Source of the DNA: Holosporaceae bacterium UBA3830
GTDB taxonomy: Bacteria > Pseudomonadota > Alphaproteobacteria > UBA3830
DNA: 7,528 nucleotides
Assembly (NCBI GenBank): GCA_002393025.1
Contig: DGIE01000016.1
Span: 1 to 7,528 of the forward strand
Reading direction: 5' to 3'
Shown: piece by piece, positions 1 to 5,048 of the stretch
Position numbering within the stretch: position 1 is the stretch's first letter
Layout: each line of letters opens with the position of its first letter
Notes under the pieces: generated by a model
What the model was told of the DNA's origin: nothing
Database searches by the model: none
What the model saw: only the letters and a program-made list of their open reading frames with translations
Made by a program: the position numbers and the translations under genes

Positions 1-1
1 A

Positions 2-52
2 TGGCTGGAAGAGAATACTGAGTTGGTTAATTTTGAGGAGGGAAATAGTTAG
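2..52 (+). CDS. Possible 3' end of an upstream gene (partial)
   Basis: The second reading frame is open from the window edge to a TAG at 50-52 and would encode the tail WLEENTELVNFEEGNS. It ends one base before the ATG of the next gene and contains that gene's Shine-Dalgarno sequence, which fits the head-to-tail packing of the three genes that follow. Only 16 residues are visible, so no product can be named. The frame of the downstream gene is also open to the left edge, so this stretch could instead be an N-terminal extension of that gene. Confidence is low. Confidence 0.35.
   Translation, partial: WLEENTELVNFEEGNS
35..43 (+). promoter_or_regulatory. Shine-Dalgarno for the winged-helix regulator gene
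   Basis: GAGGAGGGA is a near-perfect anti-16S match lying 10-11 nt before the ATG at 54. It decides the start: the longer frame, beginning with TTG at 33, would place this purine block inside the coding sequence and leave the TTG without a site. Confidence 0.7.
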
Positions 53-53
53 A

Positions 54-1019
54 ATGAAAGTTACTTGCGTAAAAACAGATCGAGATATCAATTATTTTCT
101 GAGTTCTTTTCAGATACTTTGTGAACATTGGAGTATTGAAGATACGCTTGATAATTTTAGGCGTCACAGAAAAACGGAAAATGATAAACGAATTATTATT
201 ATTGATTTTGATGAGGCACCGGAATTTAGACATTCTAAACCTCCTCTAGGTTGGTATATTATAGGGCTAACAAGTGATACAACACTCAAAACTGAGTATA
301 CATACAGTTTAATTCACAAATTTTCGAGTACGGAAAGTATATTGAATGCTATACAAGAAATCACGGATGAATCATGTTATCGGCAACTCGGGCATTTCCC
401 TTTGTATATTGGAATAAATCGATATGAGATGGACACTCCTCATGGAGTTATACCATTGCCTCAAAGAGAATGGAGAATTTTAAACTATCTGGCTCAAAAT
501 TTAGGACGGGGAGTATTAAGTGAAGAGCTAGTGTATCATATTTACGATGCTGGTGAAGAATATGACTTAAGAAATGTACAAAAGCAAATGCAGGTATATT
601 TAACGAGATTGCGAAAAAAATTTATGTTGATTCTTGACTCTCCTGTTATTTCATTTGGCACCAAAACAGGAGGCTATTATCTATTAGATTTTTGTCCACC
701 TAATCTCGAATACATAATCAATCGTCCCAATAACAAAGACTACATTGTTGTGGACGAAGCAACTGAAAAGCTTGCCAAAGATTTTTATCAGAAGTTATCG
801 CAGATCGTTGCAAAGTGGAGTCTGTATGAATTGCGACACGATAGAAAACTTATGTGCAAACATCGTCGGTATACTTTTTTAAAGAACAATTTAATCTTCA
901 AAGATAATTTCTCTTTAAGTAAGTTGATTGTTTTACTTAAAAAAATTCGATTCAAAAAAATAAAAAGACCTATGAAAAGGGTAGAGGAAGCAAGAGTTAG
1001 GGAGTTAAGTTACCAATGA
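54..1019 (+). CDS. OmpR/PhoB-type winged-helix regulator with degenerate receiver-like N-terminus
   Basis: This 321-residue protein is a predicted cytoplasmic DNA-binding regulator. Residues about 118-212 match the OmpR/PhoB winged helix: a short beta strand region, LPQREWRILNYLAQN, the helix with EELVYHIYD, the recognition helix VQKQMQVYLTRLRKKF, and the wing hairpin ending GTKTGGYYLL. The first 105 residues resemble a receiver fold (RIIIIDFDEAP as strand 3, IIGLTSD as strand 4, HKFSSTESIL near the usual K-P-F site). The acidic pair after strand 1 is replaced by Lys-Thr and the Asp-to-Pro spacing is off by one, so phosphorylation is doubtful. A basic tail of about 110 residues (213-321) follows the winged helix and is unusual for the family. 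The gene overlaps the next one by 4 bp (ATGA), so the two are probably translationally coupled. The start at 54 rests on the strong Shine-Dalgarno at 35-43. The DNA-binding call is secure; the pseudo-receiver call is inference and the regulon is unknown. Confidence 0.85.
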   Translation: MKVTCVKTDRDINYFLSSFQILCEHWSIEDTLDNFRRHRKTENDKRIIIIDFDEAPEFRHSKPPLGWYIIGLTSDTTLKTEYTYSLIHKFSSTESILNAIQEITDESCYRQLGHFPLYIGINRYEMDTPHGVIPLPQREWRILNYLAQNLGRGVLSEELVYHIYDAGEEYDLRNVQKQMQVYLTRLRKKFMLILDSPVISFGTKTGGYYLLDFCPPNLEYIINRPNNKDYIVVDEATEKLAKDFYQKLSQIVAKWSLYELRHDRKLMCKHRRYTFLKNNLIFKDNFSLSKLIVLLKKIRFKKIKRPMKRVEEARVRELSYQ

Positions 1020-1753
1020 TTTACGGATTTATTAAGCTGAATAATAAATATATTGGAAAAGATGAACAGGAAAGATCGATAAAAGAATACGCTGAGTTTA
1101 AAGGACTGGAGATTGATAGATATTTACTAGATGATTACAAACGAAAGTACAGCGGAATTTATATGCTTAAAAAAGGATATGGAACCGGTACATACATATT
1201 CAATCTCAAGAAAGATGATATCATCATATGTTCAAATTTCTATACACTGGCATATAGTTATAAAACCATTTTGTTTCTAATAAAGGAAATTTTGAAGAGA
1301 GAGGCTAAGATATACTGCGTTGATGGAGATATCGAGATAGACAAAAGCAGTCTCAAGACGATGGAGATACTTTATGATTTGCGTTGTTTATTCGATAATA
1401 TCCGGCATGAAAAAAATTTACGATTTTTTTGGAAACCCAAACTAGAGCCATATAGAGATCAAATAGAAGTCGATGTTCAGAATGGAATATTAATAAGACA
1501 AATGAGCAAGAAATATCATGCAAGCGAACCTACTATAAGCAAATTTATAAAAGATAATCCAAAAATGTACGAAACATATAAAAAGACTAATTCTCGTTTT
1601 GGACGTATTAAAAATAAATCATATAAGCTTCTTAGCAGGACGGCTTTTCTAAAAAGAGAAGTCGACAGACAGATGCGTAAAGCCCAAGCTAATATAAGTC
1701 CGGAAGCTACTTTATTATTATCGAAAAAAATGGAAAAGGAGAATAAAAAATGA
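1016..1753 (+). CDS. Serine-recombinase (resolvase/invertase) homologue lacking catalytic residues
   Basis: This 245-residue protein follows the layout of DNA invertases of the Hin/Mpi type. Residues 1-125 align with the resolvase catalytic fold: MIYGFIKLNN for the usual IYGYIRVST, then EYAEFKGLEID, LKKDDIIICS, and EILKREAKIYCVDGD. Residues 128-140 correspond to the long dimer helix and 143-182 to the C-terminal helix-turn-helix (QNGILIRQMSKKYHASEPTI, then SKFIKDNP). The active site is gone: the nucleophilic Ser is Asn9, the nearby Arg is Lys7, and the SRLGRS motif has become YTLAYS, losing both arginines. A lysine-rich tail (183-245) extends past the HTH. It therefore probably binds DNA, perhaps as a dimer, without recombining it; that role is inferred. 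It overlaps the regulator upstream and the small exported protein downstream by ATGA junctions. The alternatives are an inactivated recombinase under decay, although the frame is intact, or a highly divergent active one. Confidence 0.75.
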   Translation: MIYGFIKLNNKYIGKDEQERSIKEYAEFKGLEIDRYLLDDYKRKYSGIYMLKKGYGTGTYIFNLKKDDIIICSNFYTLAYSYKTILFLIKEILKREAKIYCVDGDIEIDKSSLKTMEILYDLRCLFDNIRHEKNLRFFWKPKLEPYRDQIEVDVQNGILIRQMSKKYHASEPTISKFIKDNPKMYETYKKTNSRFGRIKNKSYKLLSRTAFLKREVDRQMRKAQANISPEATLLLSKKMEKENKK

Positions 1754-2259
1754 AGAAGCTAATTTTATTATTTTTTGCAATAATAACGTTTAATGTTAAC
1801 TGTATAGAAATGTCCCCGACAAGATCACATACCCCAACGGGAGGACTTGCCAGAAACGTTTCATTCGAAAGGGACGTATCTTCTATCAGGTCACGTACCC
1901 CACCGATGGAACATGCTGCGTATATACCGCAACATTACGATCATACAGAGGAATTCCACAACGAAAGCGTGCTGTGCTTTAAGTTGCGCAGATGGGTGTT
2001 TCAACCGATTAGCGTGGTACTGCAAGTTACGGCAGGAGGTTTTTTCGTGGGCGGACAGTGCTGTATCGATAAATATCCAGAAACAGCCAAGATATTAAAT
2101 GGCGTAGGTTTGGGAGTCAGCGTTGCATCGTTTGTAATAAATACGTTGCTTTTAAAAATTGATAACAAACTCGAAGAAATGGATAACTACATTCTGCAAC
2201 GTCGTGAGGAACAAGAAAGAGCCAATCGCAATATAATTCCGGCGATTATTCAGAGATAA
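1750..2259 (+). CDS. Small exported/membrane protein of unknown function
   Basis: I do not recognise this 169-residue protein. It starts with a typical export signal (MKKLILLFFAIITFNVNC, residues 1-18); the cysteine is not preceded by a good lipobox, so lipoprotein status is doubtful. Residues 21-57 hold a degenerate duplicated motif (PTRSHTPTGG and SIRSRTPPME) that is also visible in the DNA. Two hydrophobic stretches, about 83-101 (glycine-rich, ending GGQCC) and 115-136, could be membrane helices forming a hairpin. Residues 137-162 are charged and probably helical or coiled coil. The ATG overlaps the stop of the recombinase-like gene by 4 bp, and AAAAGGAG lies 8 nt upstream. A terminator follows 16 nt after the stop, so it is the last gene of the operon. 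It may be the envelope output or partner of the two DNA-binding proteins upstream; this is inferred from the operon only. Confidence 0.75.
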   Translation: MKKLILLFFAIITFNVNCIEMSPTRSHTPTGGLARNVSFERDVSSIRSRTPPMEHAAYIPQHYDHTEEFHNESVLCFKLRRWVFQPISVVLQVTAGGFFVGGQCCIDKYPETAKILNGVGLGVSVASFVINTLLLKIDNKLEEMDNYILQRREEQERANRNIIPAIIQR

Positions 2260-2275
2260 CAGATTGTTTAAAATT

Positions 2276-2317
2276 CAGGGGTTCGTATAAAAACACGAAT
2301 TCCTGTTATTTTTTTCT
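2276..2317 (+). terminator. Rho-independent terminator of the regulator/recombinase-like/exported-protein operon
   Basis: CAGGGGTTCGT (2276-2286) pairs with ACGAATTCCTG (2295-2305), an 11-bp stem with two G-U pairs and an 8-nt A-rich loop. TTATTTTTTTCT follows directly. It lies just after the stop of the exported-protein gene and separates that operon from the methyltransferase gene. Confidence 0.85.
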
Positions 2318-2380
2318 GAATATAGAGAAATTATTTACTTTTAATTTGTTATTATCAAACTAGATAGAAGAGCCAATGAA

Positions 2381-3880
2381 ATGAAAAATCAGTTGATATT
2401 GGGTGACAACCTGGAAGTGCTAAAGGATATCCCTAGCGAGTCGGTCGATTTGACCTACATTGACCCCCCGTTCTTTTCGAATCGGCACTACGAGGTGATC
2501 TGGGGTGACGAAGGAGAGGTTGCATCATTCAACGATAGATGGGCAGGTGGAATAAATCACTATATCGATTGGCTATACAAAAGAGTTGAGCAACTATACC
2601 GAGTTCTGAAACCGACGGGTTCCTTCTATCTCCACTGTGACTGGCACGCCAACGCCTACGTCCGAGTACACATTCTCGACAAAATTTTCGGAGACAACAA
2701 TTTTGTAAATGAGATTGTTTGGCATTATGATGTGGGCAGTACTCCAAAAACTGCTTTTAAGAGGAAACATGATACTATTTATATGTATAGAAAGTCTGGG
2801 AAAATAGGTACTTTTAACAAACAGATTGTATGTCCTCTAAATACAAAAAGGTATAATCTTGTAGAAGAACGCACAGGTAGACATTATTTTGTTCGAGAAG
2901 ATAGCAAAAAAAAATGTTACTTAGAAGAAGGAATTCCTTGCGATGATGTTTGGACTTTTGTTCGCGAGAATAAATTCAGAGAATTAAATTCTATGGCAAA
3001 AGAACGCATCGGCTATCCAACCCAAAAGCCCGAAGCTTTATTAGAAAGAATCATTAAAGCCAGTTCGAATCCCGGAGATATTGTACTTGACGCATTCTGT
3101 GGCGGCGGCACGACTCCGGCAGTTGCACGCAGACTGGGTCGAAAATTCATCGGAATCGATCAGTCGGTACGAGCTATTGCTGTTTCAAAAGCCAGATTGG
3201 AGAAACAAACGGATTTATTGATAAATGACATTTATGAAGTAAAAACCAAGGCATATGGTTACGATAAACTTCGCAATATGGATTCGTTTAAATTCGAAAG
3301 TTTGATGGTTGAGTTGTACGGAGGAATTCCGAATGCGAAACAACGTGGAGATGGAGGCAAGGACGGAGTTATCAAAGTTGACGGAGTTGCTCTACCGATT
3401 CAAGTAAAACAGCAAGATAACGTAGGTCGCCCACAAATTCAGAATTTTGTAGGCCACTTGGTTCAAAACAAACAAAATCATGGATTTTTCATCGCCTTTG
3501 ATTTCGCGAAAACAGCTTATGAGTATGTGGCTGAAGTAAAACAGAGCAGTGGAATAGAAATCGAGTTGGTGAAAGTCGAAAGTTTCATTCCATTGGTTAG
3601 AAAAACTCCAATAAAATTAGATTGGAACTATGAAACCATTGATAAAAAGCAAGTTGTAACTCTCATGGCTTCCGGAGATGAAACATCTCTATGGCAGTGG
3701 GATTTTGATTACGATGAATCCAAAGGCTTCGTTGCAGGAGTTCTTCAAGATAAAACAGGAACACAACAAATAACTCTTACATCCGGAAAACATGTAATCG
3801 CAGTGCGCGGAACTGATAACGATGGAATTGAATCAACCGAAACAATTACCCTCTATTCTAATGGAAGTGTGCATGAATAA
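2381..3880 (+). CDS. Beta-class DNA methyltransferase fused to Mrr-like nuclease and PKD-like domain
   Basis: This 499-residue protein is probably a single-chain restriction-modification enzyme. Residues 1-260 form an S-adenosylmethionine-dependent DNA amino-methyltransferase of the N4-cytosine/N6-adenine family. Catalytic motif IV (DPPF, 28-31) precedes the cofactor motif I (DAFCGGGTT, 237-245), which is the beta-class order; YPTQKPEALLERII lies before motif I. The part between (about 108-205) should hold the target-recognition domain. Residues about 300-400 look like an Mrr-type PD-(D/E)XK nuclease with QxK: FESLMVELYGG, GDGGKDGV with Asp328, then Gln341-Val-Lys343. Residues about 413-499 (WQWDFDYDESKGF, HVIAVRGTDNDGIES) resemble a PKD/Ig-like beta sandwich. 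The gene stands alone between a terminator and a non-coding repeat region, with no separate endonuclease or controller. Its ribosome site is weak (AGAAGAG), and I could not assign a convincing promoter in the AT-rich leader 2318-2380. The recognition sequence cannot be read from the protein. The methylase call is firm, the nuclease likely, the PKD-like label tentative. Confidence 0.88.
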   Translation: MKNQLILGDNLEVLKDIPSESVDLTYIDPPFFSNRHYEVIWGDEGEVASFNDRWAGGINHYIDWLYKRVEQLYRVLKPTGSFYLHCDWHANAYVRVHILDKIFGDNNFVNEIVWHYDVGSTPKTAFKRKHDTIYMYRKSGKIGTFNKQIVCPLNTKRYNLVEERTGRHYFVREDSKKKCYLEEGIPCDDVWTFVRENKFRELNSMAKERIGYPTQKPEALLERIIKASSNPGDIVLDAFCGGGTTPAVARRLGRKFIGIDQSVRAIAVSKARLEKQTDLLINDIYEVKTKAYGYDKLRNMDSFKFESLMVELYGGIPNAKQRGDGGKDGVIKVDGVALPIQVKQQDNVGRPQIQNFVGHLVQNKQNHGFFIAFDFAKTAYEYVAEVKQSSGIEIELVKVESFIPLVRKTPIKLDWNYETIDKKQVVTLMASGDETSLWQWDFDYDESKGFVAGVLQDKTGTQQITLTSGKHVIAVRGTDNDGIESTETITLYSNGSVHE

Positions 3881-3920
3881 ATGCGAGAAAGTTTCTCTGG
3901 AACAAAAGCTAAAGGTGGTT

Positions 3921-4077
3921 TTTAGTGTAAAATTTAGTGTAGACACGCGTTCTCTATTTTTTTTGGATCTATAAAAAGTACTTTTTATAATTTTTTTTAC
4001 GATAATTTGGTCAATCATCACAAAATAACAATCCTTATCATTTAGTGCAAATGAAAATCTAGTGTAAATTTAGTGTA
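3921..4077 (+). repeat. Cluster of five 9-bp direct repeats, T(T/C)TAGTG(T/C)A
   Basis: Copies begin at 3921, 3933, 4041, 4058 and 4069. Three are exactly TTTAGTGTA; the copies at 4041 (TTTAGTGCA) and 4058 (TCTAGTGTA) differ by one base each. All point the same way and form two groups, 12 bp apart on the left and 17 and 11 bp apart on the right, on either side of an AT palindrome. The arrangement resembles iterons or recombinase arm sites. No coding frame explains it. The function is unknown. Confidence 0.7.
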
Positions 4078-4115
4078 AAATTTGAGCATTCTACCGTTTT
4101 TCTTAGATCCAAAAA
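3960..4115. repeat. 11-bp inverted repeat flanking the palindrome and right repeat group
   Basis: TTTTTGGATCT at 3960-3970 is the exact reverse complement of AGATCCAAAAA at 4105-4115. The arms enclose the AT palindrome and three copies of the 9-bp repeat. AT-rich DNA makes such matches easier to get by chance, but the GGATC core adds some weight. These could be ends of a small decayed or non-autonomous element; no target duplication was found. Confidence 0.4.
3970..3998 (+). terminator. AT palindrome followed by T8; possible terminator of the methyltransferase gene
   Basis: TATAAAAAGTACTTTTTATA (3970-3989) is a perfect 20-bp palindrome that can fold as an 8-bp A/U stem with a GTAC loop. One A and eight T follow. 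It lies 90 bp after the methyltransferase stop. The stem has no strong G-C pairs, so it is a weak terminator at best; a dyad binding site within the repeat cluster is the alternative. Confidence 0.4.
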
Positions 4116-4139
4116 GCTTAACTTTTATTGAAATTTGAG

Positions 4140-4215
<76 letters not shown>

Positions 4216-4231
4216 ATGGAATGGAGAAGAA

Positions 4232-4249
4232 GGGAAGTTAAAACCTCCC
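4232..4249 (-). other. Hairpin between rpsD and tRNA-Thr
   Basis: On the minus strand GGGAGGT pairs with ACTTCCC around a 4-nt loop, with one G-U pair. It sits between the rpsD stop and the tRNA. No T-run follows (TTCTTCTCC), so it is more likely a processing or mRNA-stabilising hairpin than a terminator. Confidence 0.4.
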
Positions 4250-4256
4250 CCTCATA

Positions 4257-4871
4257 CTATCTCGAGTAGTACTCAATAACTATGTTTGGTTCCATAACAA
4301 CAGGATAAGGGACGTCCTCAAGCTTTGGAACATTAACGAAAGTCCCCTTCAAAGCCTTCAAGTCCACATCCATATATGGAGGAACATCTCTTTCCGTAGA
4401 CTGAGTCGCCTCGACAATTACAATATTCTGCTTGGATTTCTCTTTGATCTCAATAACATCGCCCTCTCTTACCAGATACGAAGCAATGTTCACCAATTTG
4501 CCGTTTACAACGACATGACCGTGATTAATCAACTGACGGGCAGCAAAAACCGTACTCGCAAATTTCATACGGTAAACCACTGCGTCCAACCTACGTTCTA
4601 ACAGAGCAATAATGTTTTGGCTGGTATCTCCTTTCATCTGAGATGCCTTCTGATACACACGTCTAAACTGCCGTTCTGTAAGATTTCCGTAGTACCCCTT
4701 TAACTTTTGCTTGGCTAACAACTGAATACCATAATCAGTAGGCCTTTTCCTGCTGTTACCATGTTGTCCTGGAGCATAATTCCTTTCATTTATAGGACTC
4801 TTAGAAACTCCCCACAAATTAACCCCAAGCCTTCTATCAATCTTATGCTTTGCTGCAATTCGCTTGCTCAT
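4257..4871 (-). CDS. rpsD: 30S ribosomal protein S4
   Basis: At 204 residues the protein has the standard bacterial S4 length. It binds 16S rRNA early in small-subunit assembly, and in the cell acts in the ribosome's 5' domain near the mRNA entry. Recognisable segments are the N-terminal KHKIDRRLGVNLWG, the PGQHG loop (34-38), KQKLKGYYGNLTERQFRR (55-71), and the S4 RNA-binding fold at about 92-155 (RRLDAVVYRMKFA, HGHVVVNGKLV, REGDVIEI). The C-terminus PYPVVMEPNIVIEYYSR is typical of alphaproteobacteria. The frame stays open for 19 codons further upstream, but conservation begins at the ATG at 4871. That ATG has only AAGG at 8 nt as a direct ribosome site, while the strong AGGAGG lies 21 nt away and serves a short leader ORF. 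It is separate from any other ribosomal genes in view and is followed by tRNA-Thr. Confidence 0.97.
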   Translation of the reverse strand: MSKRIAAKHKIDRRLGVNLWGVSKSPINERNYAPGQHGNSRKRPTDYGIQLLAKQKLKGYYGNLTERQFRRVYQKASQMKGDTSQNIIALLERRLDAVVYRMKFASTVFAARQLINHGHVVVNGKLVNIASYLVREGDVIEIKEKSKQNIVIVEATQSTERDVPPYMDVDLKALKGTFVNVPKLEDVPYPVVMEPNIVIEYYSR

Positions 4872-4888
4872 CAAAAATACCTTTTCAT
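4871..4888 (-). CDS. Five-codon leader ORF (MKRYF) overlapping the rpsD start
   Basis: Between the AGGAGG and the rpsD ATG is an out-of-frame ATG followed by AAA AGG TAT TTT TGA. The TGA overlaps the rpsD ATG as TGATG, the classic geometry for stop-restart coupling. The leader ATG is 4 nt behind AGGAGG, a little tight, whereas the rpsD ATG is 21 nt away. Whether it is translated is inference; the alternative is direct rpsD initiation from the AAGG inside it. Confidence 0.35.
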   Translation of the reverse strand: MKRYF

Positions 4889-4892
4889 ATAA

Positions 4893-4898
4893 CCTCCT
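4893..4898 (-). promoter_or_regulatory. Shine-Dalgarno AGGAGG upstream of rpsD
   Basis: This is a perfect anti-16S match on the minus strand. Its 21-nt distance to the rpsD ATG is too long for direct use, which points to the short leader ORF or to an unusual leader structure. Confidence 0.65.
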
Positions 4899-4950
4899 AA
4901 AGGTTAATGGATATTGAGAAAAAGTCAATCTTTTATCTGATTTTTTTGCG

Positions 4951-5004
4951 AAAATAAACCAAAAAAGTCTTCATTTACAAAGAAATTACGATATTAACTA
5001 AAAT
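4951..5004. promoter_or_regulatory. Candidate back-to-back promoters for rpsD and the large exported-protein gene
   Basis: The 4929-5048 gap separates divergent genes and is very AT-rich. Minus strand: TTGTAA (4980-4975) and TATTTT (4956-4951) with an 18-nt spacer. Plus strand: TTTACA (4974-4979) and TAAAAT (4999-5004) with a 19-nt spacer. The two -35 candidates overlap on the same bases, so the promoters could compete. Matches of this quality arise often by chance in AT-rich DNA, so confidence is low. Confidence 0.3.
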
Positions 5005-5048
5005 TAAATAAATCTATGAAATAATGGAATTGTATAGTTGGTTGAGTT

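Noticed and set aside
2529..2747. Minus-strand open frame of 72 codons
   Set aside because: It lies wholly inside the methyltransferase gene on the other strand and has no recognisable motif or ribosome site.
3833..4021. Minus-strand frame of 62 codons over the methyltransferase end and repeat region
   Set aside because: It is low-complexity, covers the repeat array and the AT palindrome, and has no ribosome site or family signal.
3921..4077. CRISPR array
   Set aside because: The repeats are only 9 bp with irregular short spacing, and no cas genes are in the window.
4872..4928. N-terminal extension of S4 from the ATG at 4928
   Set aside because: The family starts at the MSKR sequence, the length then fits, and the extension contains the AGGAGG sequence.
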